A stretch of DNA of 64,000 nucleotides from Spirochaetales bacterium (GTDB lineage Bacteria; Spirochaetota; Spirochaetia; Sphaerochaetales; Sphaerochaetaceae): assembly GCA_018433865.1 (NCBI GenBank), contig JAHDQJ010000006.1:62001-126000 (forward strand), in the 5' to 3' direction. The position numbers and the translations under genes are program-made. Below are positions 26,609 to 35,060 of the stretch, one piece after another; positions within the stretch are counted from its first letter, which is position 1, and the number at the start of each line of letters is the position of its first letter. The notes under the pieces were generated by a model. The model was given only the letters and a program-made list of their open reading frames with translations, did not search any database and was not told the DNA's origin.

Positions 26609-27540
26609 GGTTGTTCTCCCGTTTTTCCAACGAACGTATCGAGCAAGGTCCTGCCGATCAGGCGGATGTTTTCCATCCAATCGTATGCAAGAGGATCGAG
26701 TGGCAATACCTGTGCGCCGATGGCTTGTGCGACATTGCGTGCCGCGGAGGTCGGAAACTGTGCTTGGACGAATATCGCACGCACGTCATGATCCTGTGCA
26801 TTCCTGATCAACTCGGCGAGAGCTTTCGCGGTAGGCTCCTTCCCCCCGGTCTCGACAGCTTCCTGGATGATTCCGAATTCATCCAGGAGGTATCCGAAAG
26901 AGGGATGGTATACGAAGACCGTGGTTCCCCTGAGTGTCCGAAGATCCGTCGCAAGGGAATCGAACACCTGATCGATCCTGCCGTGGAACATCTGCAGGTT
27001 TTCCAGATAGGTTGCGGCATGAGTTTCGTCGAGTGAGGCGAGCGTCCGGGCGATGTGTGTCGCAAGGATCTTCATGGGCTCACTGCCCAACCAGGTATGC
27101 CGGTCGATCTGGAGGGAATCGGGCTCCTCCTGTGCATGAGGTTCCTCTTCATGGTCGTGGTCTTCCAAGTAACGAAAGGACACCCCCTCCGTTCCGTCGA
27201 CAATCATCAGGCGAGGATACAAGGAAGAAATCTTCGGGACCAATGCCATCTCGAAGTCTGTCCCCGAAAGGATCCACACATCCGATCGGGAGAGCTCGGT
27301 CATCTGTTTCGGAGTCGGTTCATAGGAGTGGGGGCTCTGTCCGGGTCCGACGAGCACCACGGTATCGACCAGATCTCCCGCTATCATGTCCACGGCATAC
27401 TTCTGGGGGAGGATGCTGACGGCCACCAGGGGTCTTGTCTCCTGTGCTCCGGACACTTCTTTCGCTGCGCCTCCGAAGAGGGGAAGGGCTATCACGAGGG
27501 TCATCATCAAGAAGATGAGACGGTATGTTTTCTTGTGCAT
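26605..27540 (-). CDS. znuA: Zinc-binding solute-binding protein, ZnuA type
   Basis: 311 residues, cluster A-1 solute-binding protein. A signal peptide (1-25, ending in LPLFGGAA) has no lipobox cysteine, so it is either periplasmic or anchored by an uncleaved helix. Metal ligands are likely His in GPGQSPHSYEP (about 73), His in DRHTWLG, His in VYHPSFGYL and Asp/Glu in the C-terminal lobe. A short His/acid loop (DHDHEEEPHAQEE) before the second His is the zinc-specific loop of ZnuA proteins. CAGGAG precedes the ATG; first gene of the operon. Confidence 0.92.
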   Translation of the reverse strand: MHKKTYRLIFLMMTLVIALPLFGGAAKEVSGAQETRPLVAVSILPQKYAVDMIAGDLVDTVVLVGPGQSPHSYEPTPKQMTELSRSDVWILSGTDFEMALVPKISSLYPRLMIVDGTEGVSFRYLEDHDHEEEPHAQEEPDSLQIDRHTWLGSEPMKILATHIARTLASLDETHAATYLENLQMFHGRIDQVFDSLATDLRTLRGTTVFVYHPSFGYLLDEFGIIQEAVETGGKEPTAKALAELIRNAQDHDVRAIFVQAQFPTSAARNVAQAIGAQVLPLDPLAYDWMENIRLIGRTLLDTFVGKTGEQP

Positions 27541-27557
27541 GGGATTCTCCTGAGCCG

Positions 27558-27586
27558 AATATACTCGTGGATCCTGATGAATGCAA
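27558..27586 (-). promoter_or_regulatory. znu operon promoter
   Basis: Minus strand TTGCAT (27586-27581), 17-nt spacer, TATATT (27563-27558), predicted start near 27551, ahead of the Shine-Dalgarno of znuA. Confidence 0.65.
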
Positions 27587-27596
27587 GTCATTTGCA
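27582..27596. promoter_or_regulatory. Candidate Zur operator
   Basis: Palindrome TGCAA-GTCAT-TTGCA, perfect 5+5 arms, covering the -35 box of the znu promoter. Repressor binding here would block RNA polymerase. Zur is suspected because the operon encodes a Fur-family protein; the motif itself is not one I know as a Zur box. Confidence 0.5.
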
Positions 27597-27642
27597 AAAA
27601 TTGGAGCTTGGCGAATCCATCCGTTTGTGCACATGATGGAGC

Positions 27643-28503
27643 ATGGATCACAAGTACGTACGCTATGTTGCATACAACGCTCCCGAGGCAGCTTTGTTGC
27701 AAGAGGTGGAACAGTTCGTATCGGAAATGGAACGGAATCTCGGAATCGCCAGTGGCGTATCGATCGACCATTCGTTGAACAGCATGCCGGACATGGAGAG
27801 TCTCTTCATTGCATGGTCGAACAGGGAAATCGCAGGCGTCGCCACGATATTCAACTCGACTGCGGACCTCGGAGAGATTGCCATCTGCGTCCGCCCGACA
27901 TTCACGAGACACGGGATCGGAAGTGCCCTGTTGCATCTCGGTCTGCGAACACTGCAGGAACATGGAGTCAAGAGACGGGTGCTGATCTGTGACCGCAAGT
28001 CATCAAGCGGGACACACTTTGTCCTCCGCCATGCCCGGGGGGAGCTGTTCAGGGAGTACACGATGGAACGATCGGCACAGGTCGCGCTTCCCGAAGGATC
28101 CCGGTTGTCGATCCGGGATGCCCGCACGACGGATGTCGACGAGATGACACGCATCTGTGCCGCCGCATACGGGGACAGTCCCACAGAGGCCGGTGCGTTC
28201 ATCGAGACCAGCATGATCAGCGTGAACCGGACCGGACATGTAGGTCTCTTGGACGGCCGCCTGATAGCAATCTGTTTCATTTCCGAGCATGAAGAGTACC
28301 GATCGGTGAATACGGTGGCAGTCGATCCCCCCTTCCAGGGTCGAGGCCATGGGACGGAATTCCTCGCACAGGTCCTCAGACAGCTTCCCCAAGACGGCAA
28401 GCCGATCAGGCTGGATGTGGATGGAAAGAATTTGCATGCGATCGCGGTATACCGGCGATTGGGATTCCTCGGAATCTCCGAAATCGGGTATCATGAGGTA
28501 TGA
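27643..28503 (+). CDS. Tandem GNAT-domain acetyltransferase
   Basis: 286 residues with two GNAT-like halves. The first (about 45-115) ends in RPTFTRHGIGSALLHLGLRTL, a good acetyl-CoA loop (RxxGIG). The second (about 150-280) has VAVDPPFQGRGHGTEFLAQVL (QGRGHG) and the NLHAIAVYRRLGF C-terminal strand. The overall form recalls mycothiol synthase-like double GNATs, but the substrate is unknown. GATGGAG is only a few nt before the ATG. It runs into the deacetylase gene without a gap. Confidence 0.8.
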   Translation: MDHKYVRYVAYNAPEAALLQEVEQFVSEMERNLGIASGVSIDHSLNSMPDMESLFIAWSNREIAGVATIFNSTADLGEIAICVRPTFTRHGIGSALLHLGLRTLQEHGVKRRVLICDRKSSSGTHFVLRHARGELFREYTMERSAQVALPEGSRLSIRDARTTDVDEMTRICAAAYGDSPTEAGAFIETSMISVNRTGHVGLLDGRLIAICFISEHEEYRSVNTVAVDPPFQGRGHGTEFLAQVLRQLPQDGKPIRLDVDGKNLHAIAVYRRLGFLGISEIGYHEV

Positions 28504-28523
28504 GGAATACGGTGGAGCGCATC

Positions 28524-29435
28524 ATGGCCAAACGAATGACATTTCTTGTGATCGGACTCTTATGGTGCATCATGATCGCCCCAGCAGCTGCATCCGTTGC
28601 CGTTCCCGAGGAGATCTCGGCACCACTCACGGGGTTGCAGGCCCCTCCCGTCCGGTATTGGAAGAGCGCCTCCGGCGGGACTCTCCCGAGGACAGTCGAC
28701 CCGAACACGCTCTCCTCAGCAGACGTCCCGCGGCGTAAGGATCCCAAGATCGTCCCGGTGATGTACCACAATATCGTCTTCGGCCGTACCGGGAATGTCT
28801 ATAACAGGGACATCTACAACTTTGAGCACGACATGGCCTTCCTCAAGCGTAACTACGCGATCATCGATTTCCAGGATCTTGTGGATATCCGCGAAGGGAG
28901 GAAGATGTTGGAAACCGATGGGACCATCATCACATTCGATGATGGCGACTTGTCGGTCTATGCGATCGTCTATCCCCTGCTGAAGGAACTCGACATGAAG
29001 GCGACGTTCTTCATCGTGCCCAACTTCATTGGCGAGGTCGGCTACATGAGTTGGGATCAAGTCCGAGAGATGGATCAATATCGGAATCCTGAGGGCCGAA
29101 AGCTATTCTCTTTCGGCTCCCACTCCTTGACACACCGCGCACTGGGAGAATTGCCCTCCGCGACAATCCTGTTCGAGATGACCGAATCGAAGCGGATCCT
29201 GGAATCGCAGATCGATGGATCCGTCATCACGATAGCCTTGCCGTTCGGTAGCGGAGCGGGGATGCAGTCGGTCATCGATGCAGCCCGGGAGGCGGGGTAC
29301 CTGACCATCAGGACCTCAGTTCCGGGAGCCATCAGTATAACGGGGATCGACTTGATGTCGGTCAAGGCTTTCAATGTAGACAACTACAGCAATGATGTCT
29401 TCGTGCAGCATATGTTGCGATTGACAGGGAGGTAG
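28524..29435 (+). CDS. Secreted polysaccharide deacetylase (NodB domain)
   Basis: 303 residues: signal peptide (1-24, ending PAAAS), a linker, then a NodB domain (about 130-290). Catalytic features are ITFDDGD (Asp pair) and the metal-binding SHSLTH (His-x3-His), with YHN in the strand before the domain. Carbohydrate esterase family 4 members remove acetyl groups from peptidoglycan or from beta-1,6-GlcNAc-type polymers. GGTGGAG lies 6 nt before this ATG; an ATG at 28500 overlaps the previous stop but has no site. Next to a GH16-like enzyme and opposite a polysaccharide synthase. Confidence 0.87.
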   Translation: MAKRMTFLVIGLLWCIMIAPAAASVAVPEEISAPLTGLQAPPVRYWKSASGGTLPRTVDPNTLSSADVPRRKDPKIVPVMYHNIVFGRTGNVYNRDIYNFEHDMAFLKRNYAIIDFQDLVDIREGRKMLETDGTIITFDDGDLSVYAIVYPLLKELDMKATFFIVPNFIGEVGYMSWDQVREMDQYRNPEGRKLFSFGSHSLTHRALGELPSATILFEMTESKRILESQIDGSVITIALPFGSGAGMQSVIDAAREAGYLTIRTSVPGAISITGIDLMSVKAFNVDNYSNDVFVQHMLRLTGR

Positions 29436-29438
29436 GAT

Positions 29439-30197
29439 ATGTTCCGTCTTTGCCGCATGATCCTGCTGGCAGGGCAAATCCTGATCGTGAGCAACCTCTT
29501 CGCAGCGGTCCCGCTTCCCTCAGTTACGAGCAGACCCCGCGAGCTGGATTTCGGAGGGATGACCTGGCGCATCAAATCCTCTGCATCCGCTGTGGCTCCC
29601 GGTCCGAATCCCTACAGCGCAAGCGTGGAATCGGTGTGGGTCGATCAATGGGGACTGCATCTGACCATACGCAAGATCGCAGATGTGTGGCATGCCACGG
29701 AGGTCTTCACCAAGGAGCGGGTAGGATACGGAACCTATACGTTCTCTGTGGAAAGCGATGTGAACTCATATGACGAGGCAGTCGTGGCGGGATTCTTCAC
29801 GTGGGACACAGCCCCGCAAGAGTTCCACCGGGAGATCGATATCGAATTCGCTGCGTGGGGCCAACCGGGGGGACCCAAGTTCCAGTATGTGGTGCAACCC
29901 TACGACGATCCCGATAGGATCGAGGTGTTCGATCCGCGGCTTCAAGGAAACAGCACGACACACCGCATCATCTGGACCCCACAGAAGCTGGAATTTCTCA
30001 GCTATCATGGGCTGGTGGATCCTGACGACCCTGCTGCACAGGACAACCTGATGCATCGATGGGTATTCGGTGGGAAGCCTCCCACTGAGGGACGGGTCCG
30101 CTTCAGGATGAATCTGTGGCTCTTCCAAGGGGAAGCCCCGAAGGATGCGGTCTCCCTGGTGGTCACTTCGTTCTCGTTCCTTCCGCTGGAGAAGTGA
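29439..30197 (+). CDS. Secreted GH16-like glycoside hydrolase
   Basis: 252 residues with a signal peptide (1-22). The core is a jelly-roll pattern of strands, and REIDIEFAAWG places E132, D134 and E136 in the family 16 ExDxE motif, with nucleophile, assistant and acid/base all present. Family members cut beta-glucans, agar or similar polymers; the substrate here is unknown. The strong site GGGAGGTAGGAT precedes the ATG three nt after the deacetylase stop. Its last 35 bp overlap the 3' end of the opposing glycosyltransferase gene. Confidence 0.8.
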   Translation: MFRLCRMILLAGQILIVSNLFAAVPLPSVTSRPRELDFGGMTWRIKSSASAVAPGPNPYSASVESVWVDQWGLHLTIRKIADVWHATEVFTKERVGYGTYTFSVESDVNSYDEAVVAGFFTWDTAPQEFHREIDIEFAAWGQPGGPKFQYVVQPYDDPDRIEVFDPRLQGNSTTHRIIWTPQKLEFLSYHGLVDPDDPAAQDNLMHRWVFGGKPPTEGRVRFRMNLWLFQGEAPKDAVSLVVTSFSFLPLEK

Positions 30198-33030
30198 CGC
30201 TCTTCTTCTCAAAACCTTTCCTGACCTGGGCTCCCCAGCCCCTATTCTTTCGCATCGCGCTAAAAAATCCTCCGACCCGCCAGAGGCTGATGTACTGCCG
30301 GATACCGAAGTTCTCCATGATTGCCATGTTGAGGAGCCTGAGCACATCATCCGAATCATACATTTCATGATCCAGCTCATTGATCAGGACCGATGAGACG
30401 CTGACCATGATTCCCATGAGTATCGTGGAGGTGAACAGGAGCAATGCGATCGGCAAGTTCAAGAGCCCGACCGCAGCTGAGACGAAGACCAGCAACAACC
30501 CTTGGGCCTCGATGAACGGACCGACGAGCTCGAACATGAAATAGTAGAGCATCCCGACGAGACCGAGCCTGCCGTACCGGGGGTTGCCGATCATCGTACT
30601 GTGGAACAGGAGGATATCGACCAATCCGCGATGCCAGCGGTCCCGTTGTCTGTGCAACACCTTCCACGATTCGGGAACCTCGGTCCAGCAATTCGCATTG
30701 AACGCATATTTCACCCGATACGGGCGGCCTGCCTCCCGCATGAAACGGGAGAGCCGTACCACCAATTCCATGTCCTCTCCCACAGTATCCTTGCGGTACT
30801 TCCCGCTCTTGGTCAGATACCCTCCGGTCTGGATGGTCCGTTCACGGTTGAATACACCGAACGCTCCGCTGATGATCAGCAGGAGGTTCAGCTGGGCCCA
30901 GCCGACCCTTCCTGACATGAATGCCTGCATATACTCCAGCGATTGCAACCGGGCGAGGAAATTCGTCGGGAGGGCGACAGTGTCGAGCGACCCGAGTTCG
31001 ACGGTACATCCGTTGACGGGACAGATGTTCCCTCCGGTGGCAATGGTCTCTTCGGAGGAATCGATCATGCCGGAGACTGCCCGTAGCAAGGCTTCAGGCT
31101 CCAAGAGCGAATCAGCATCTATGCCACAGAAGAATTCCTTGCTCGCGACATTCAATCCCATGTTCAGCGAGTCGGCCTTTCCCCCGTTCACCTTGTCGAC
31201 GACAACGAGGTTGGGAATGTTCTTGTTGGTATAGATGCCACGTAACGGTCGGGTCCTGAGCCGCTTGCGAACGATCCTGTCCCGCTTCTCCAGATTGAAA
31301 TACTGGATCAGTGTATTGAGGGTCTCATCCTTCGAGCCATCGTTCACCACGATGAGCTCGAACTCGGGATACCGTTGGTTGAGCAGGCTGTTCACGCTCT
31401 CGATGATATTGCCTGCCTCGTTGTAGGCCGGGGCGATGATGGATACGGAGGGAAGCAATTGGTCGCTATGCAACAGGGAGGCGTCCTTGCATTCCCACAA
31501 CAGCTTCTGCTGTCTCGCCCCCCACACTGAGATGAGCAGGATCAGCAGATAGATGCAATTGATGGTGACCGAATAGAACACCAACAGATAATTGAACCGG
31601 ACGATGTAGAGGCGGCCTATCTCGAGCCATGTGAGGTTCACCAGGTTCGTGAACTCGCTGGCAAGGATGACAAGCGGAAAGAGCAGGAGTATCAGGATGA
31701 GGGTAAGGGCGAGCCGAAGGCGTTGCGGAGCCTCCTTGTGCGGTGGAGGAGCATCGTTTTTCTTCGTCGCGAGACGGATTCGGAACTCCTTGATGAGCCG
31801 CTTGTCCAAATATTGGATGATCTGTGCCTTCAGCAAGGGATTCTTGCTGACAAGCGGTCTCAATGCAGCCACGATCTCCCGTTCGATCTCATTGTCCCGG
31901 TTGCGGTTGAGAAAGAAGATGATGCCGCTGGTCTGTTGTGAACGGACCAGCTGCCTGAGCAGCTCGACGACCTGGTCATGCAGGGCTCCGGTGATTTGCA
32001 GCAGGTAGTATTCGATCCGACGGTTCAGGACCTTCGCCAGAAGTTCTTTCTGTCGTGTGAATTTCGTCTGGTAGAAACGTGAGATGATATCGTTGAGGAT
32101 ACCGATATCCTGGTAGGTCATCTCCGCGATACTCTGTACGATATGTTCATGCAGCGATGTCCTGTTCGTGTAGGAGAGGATCGAAGGGATATATCTTTTG
32201 TCCTTCATGGCACCGAAGGCATACACCACCGTGGTGAGCACGTCCCGCTTGGTGCTGGAGAGAAACGGCTCAATGATCAGTTCCTCAGGAAAGTGCTTGA
32301 GCAGGGCCTTGAGCGCGCATCTTCGGATTCGCGTCCGGTTCGATTGTGCCTGGGTCGTCAGGTATCGCCGCAGTTGTTCGGCAGGATGCTGGCAGGCATA
32401 ACTGCAGATGATGAATTGCATGTACGATCGAGTGTTTCCGAGTCTGCGCAACAGATAGGGGAGGAGTACGGGGCCGAAACTGAAGAGGACGGCTCGCAAG
32501 CGCCCTGCCATCCATGGGGAGGCTCTCCTGATGTGGCTGATGAGAGGAATGATGGCACGTTTGTCCTTATGGACCGCCAAGGATTGTCCGATGTAGAGCG
32601 CCACGACCGAGTCCTTCTCCTGTTTCAACGCTTCCAACAGTGCATCGGTGACCGTTTCGCTGGCAAGATAGCGGAGGTTTGCAGCGGCTTCGATACGTTT
32701 CAGTTTCCTGCGGGACTTGAGTTGCTGTGTGTAGCGAACCGGCAAATAGCTTCCCAGCAGCAGGTGCAGGATATGTTCCCGCTTCTCGGAGGGGAGGAGG
32801 ACCGATTCGCTCAACCGTTTGAAGAGTGTGAACAGCTGGTCAGGTTCAAACCGCTCATCATCGATTTCCCCGTTGGTGACCTGTTGTTCAAGCAGCTGTT
32901 GCCGTTCCGATTCCTTTCTCTTGCGGTATCTTCGGTAGCGCTTGAGGAAGAACGTTGCGAGCAACAATACGATATCGATGGTGAGGATCGCGAGCGTCAG
33001 GATGATGGCAACATTTGGTCCCATGCTCAT
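30163..33030 (-). CDS. HEAT-repeat family 2 glycosyltransferase (membrane synthase)
   Basis: 955 residues. Order: an N-terminal membrane helix; about 400 residues of HEAT-like helical pairs (30-430); two membrane helices (about 445-520); a GT2 catalytic domain (about 535-800) with VVNDGSKDET, the DADS metal motif, GAFGVFN, GEDMEL and the QRDRW motif of processive synthases; then four or so membrane helices and a basic tail. This is the BcsA/PgaC/hyaluronan-synthase pattern for making and exporting a polysaccharide, but without a PilZ domain. The HEAT part may hold a partner. The ATG at 33030 overlaps the regulator stop (ATGA); 33024 is equally possible and better placed for AGGGG. Confidence 0.88.
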   Translation of the reverse strand: MSMGPNVAIILTLAILTIDIVLLLATFFLKRYRRYRKRKESERQQLLEQQVTNGEIDDERFEPDQLFTLFKRLSESVLLPSEKREHILHLLLGSYLPVRYTQQLKSRRKLKRIEAAANLRYLASETVTDALLEALKQEKDSVVALYIGQSLAVHKDKRAIIPLISHIRRASPWMAGRLRAVLFSFGPVLLPYLLRRLGNTRSYMQFIICSYACQHPAEQLRRYLTTQAQSNRTRIRRCALKALLKHFPEELIIEPFLSSTKRDVLTTVVYAFGAMKDKRYIPSILSYTNRTSLHEHIVQSIAEMTYQDIGILNDIISRFYQTKFTRQKELLAKVLNRRIEYYLLQITGALHDQVVELLRQLVRSQQTSGIIFFLNRNRDNEIEREIVAALRPLVSKNPLLKAQIIQYLDKRLIKEFRIRLATKKNDAPPPHKEAPQRLRLALTLILILLLFPLVILASEFTNLVNLTWLEIGRLYIVRFNYLLVFYSVTINCIYLLILLISVWGARQQKLLWECKDASLLHSDQLLPSVSIIAPAYNEAGNIIESVNSLLNQRYPEFELIVVNDGSKDETLNTLIQYFNLEKRDRIVRKRLRTRPLRGIYTNKNIPNLVVVDKVNGGKADSLNMGLNVASKEFFCGIDADSLLEPEALLRAVSGMIDSSEETIATGGNICPVNGCTVELGSLDTVALPTNFLARLQSLEYMQAFMSGRVGWAQLNLLLIISGAFGVFNRERTIQTGGYLTKSGKYRKDTVGEDMELVVRLSRFMREAGRPYRVKYAFNANCWTEVPESWKVLHRQRDRWHRGLVDILLFHSTMIGNPRYGRLGLVGMLYYFMFELVGPFIEAQGLLLVFVSAAVGLLNLPIALLLFTSTILMGIMVSVSSVLINELDHEMYDSDDVLRLLNMAIMENFGIRQYISLWRVGGFFSAMRKNRGWGAQVRKGFEKKSVTSPAEGTRTK

Positions 33031-35057
33031 TTCCCCTGGATTTGCAGCCGGTTGGCAATCAGGTTGACCACTCCCAGCAACTCGACCAGCATGACAGGAC
33101 GGAAGAAGAAGTGGGTGATCTTGACTTCGATCGCTCTTCCTACGGTGCTTTCGTTCTTGCTGTATGACATCAGAAGGTAGGGAATCTTGCGAGCTTCCGG
33201 CTTTGCCAGCAACTCCTTCCGCAAGGTGATGCCGTTCACTTTCGGTACCATCAGCTCACAGATGATGATATCGGGGACCTCCTCCTCGATCGCCCGTCTT
33301 CCTTCGAGGCCGTTGTCTTTCACCACTACCCGGTACCGTTCCTGTTCGAGCGCGCGCTGTATCAGGTTCCTTCCGAGTCCGGGTTCGTCGATCAGCAGTA
33401 CGGTGAACACCGTGTTGCTCCCTCCCGCAGCGACGGATTCGTGGACGAGGATGCCTCCTCCCCGCTTTTGCGCCAGTCTCAACCGGTATTGAGCCGTCTG
33501 GATGGTGACGGCTGCCATCTGCTCGACATCGCCGAGGATCGTCGTGGGCAACTCCGTGGTGTGGAACAATCCGACGGAGATGGAAATCGGAACGATGAAC
33601 GCCTCCGAATCGGCAATGTAATTGAGCAAGCCGTTCAGTCTGCGGATGATCTCCGGTTTGTCGTGGTGGGAACAATAGATCCCGAAGGTCCCGCCTGCAA
33701 GGCGGAATGCCTGACTTGAGGACTCGATCTTCTGCTTGACGATCGTCGCGAACTTCTTCATCGTCGCATCACCTTCCGCGCTTCCGTGATCCATGTTGAT
33801 GTTGGAAAGGTTGTCGATGCTGATCATGAAGAACGAGAGATGCATGCCGTCATGAGCGACCATCTCCATCACTTGCTTCGAGAACACCCTATGGTAGTCT
33901 TGGTTGAACAACCCTGTGACCGGATCGCGGAAGAGATCTTCCTCCATCCGGAACAATCGCTGCTCAAGACTCGACTTCTGGTTCTCAAGCTCCAACAGTC
34001 GAGCCTCCTTCGAAGAGCGTTCCTGCATGGCGTCGAAGACTATCGTCGAGAAGATGGAAGGAAGCGGAATCGAGTACTCTTTGCCAACCAGCTCGACCAC
34101 CGGAGCGACTACCGTGATCCATCCCATGCCTTTCCGGGCATGGATGAGTTCGAAAAAGGCATTCCATCGTTCGCTTTCAGGCAAGTTGCATGCCTTGATG
34201 GCATGTGTCTTCGCATCGTAGACAAACGGCGATTTCGCGAAGACCTTGCGAACTTCCGCTGCGCCGAATATGGTGAGGTACCGCTTGATGATCCGGTTGC
34301 ACAGATCGATATGTCCGTTCTCTCCAAGCAGCGACTTGTGAATGGGGTTGATGAATATTCCGCACTGCAGGTTTTCAAGGATCCCGATATATTCGGGGAT
34401 GCGATCATTGATGATCGATCCGTGTTGCGGACAGATGAGACTGATGTCGTATTGATGAAGCTGCGCCATGACCGGCCGAAGTATGTCATGTGAAGGCATG
34501 TAGGCTTCATGGAAGGTTTTCATCCCCTCCTCGTAGTCTTCGGCAGCATACAGCTCTGAACGTTGGCTGAATGCACCGAAAAGATCTCCTGAGATGAGTG
34601 CCTTCGGTTGTTCCAGGTAGCTCATGATCGAACCGGGAAAGTGAAGATAGGGGGCGAACAGGAATTTGATCTGATTCCCGTCTTTCATGGCGTAGCGGTA
34701 TTCATGATGGTCGACCAGGTAGAAGGGACTCGCTACACCATAATACCTGATGATGGAGGAAGCCCGTTCGTGGCAACAGATGTTCCCGTTGAATCCTGCC
34801 TGTTCGAACAATGGGAGCGAGGCACAGAGATCGGGATCCTGATGGCTGCAGACTATCGCTTCGATCGAGTCGATCGGGATCAATGAGACGACTTTTGCAT
34901 GGACTTCTGCGAAATCCAATACCGAACCCGGATCGAAGAGCACCGCGCTGCCTTCTCCGAGGTAGAGGTAGGGATTGCAGCGCAAATTATGCTGCAGCGA
35001 TTCGGATCCGACCCACCACAGGTTCTCTGCAATCCGGATCGGCTTCGATTCTTCCAT
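33027..35057 (-). CDS. ODP sensor - degenerate GGDEF - degenerate receiver fusion
   Basis: 676 residues. The N-terminus (1-250) is a metallo-beta-lactamase-like ODP domain as in flavodiiron proteins, with ligands H72, D74, D76, H139, D158 and H212; the usual His after D76 is Leu77. ODP proteins bind a diiron site and can sense oxygen. A coiled coil (about 350-375) leads to a GGDEF-type domain (380-530) whose signature is AGGTF (454-458), so cyclase activity is unlikely. The C-terminal receiver (about 550-670) has Glu601 at the phospho-Asp position and Arg653 at the conserved Lys, so it should not be phosphorylated normally. It lies between the GH and synthase genes with a 3-nt gap and a 4-nt overlap, implying it regulates them. 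Confidence 0.85.
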   Translation of the reverse strand: MEESKPIRIAENLWWVGSESLQHNLRCNPYLYLGEGSAVLFDPGSVLDFAEVHAKVVSLIPIDSIEAIVCSHQDPDLCASLPLFEQAGFNGNICCHERASSIIRYYGVASPFYLVDHHEYRYAMKDGNQIKFLFAPYLHFPGSIMSYLEQPKALISGDLFGAFSQRSELYAAEDYEEGMKTFHEAYMPSHDILRPVMAQLHQYDISLICPQHGSIINDRIPEYIGILENLQCGIFINPIHKSLLGENGHIDLCNRIIKRYLTIFGAAEVRKVFAKSPFVYDAKTHAIKACNLPESERWNAFFELIHARKGMGWITVVAPVVELVGKEYSIPLPSIFSTIVFDAMQERSSKEARLLELENQKSSLEQRLFRMEEDLFRDPVTGLFNQDYHRVFSKQVMEMVAHDGMHLSFFMISIDNLSNINMDHGSAEGDATMKKFATIVKQKIESSSQAFRLAGGTFGIYCSHHDKPEIIRRLNGLLNYIADSEAFIVPISISVGLFHTTELPTTILGDVEQMAAVTIQTAQYRLRLAQKRGGGILVHESVAAGGSNTVFTVLLIDEPGLGRNLIQRALEQERYRVVVKDNGLEGRRAIEEEVPDIIICELMVPKVNGITLRKELLAKPEARKIPYLLMSYSKNESTVGRAIEVKITHFFFRPVMLVELLGVVNLIANRLQIQGK

Positions 35058-35060
35058 AGG

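Noticed and set aside
32143-33180. Plus-strand open frame of 345 codons
   Set aside because: Antisense to the HEAT region of the glycosyltransferase.
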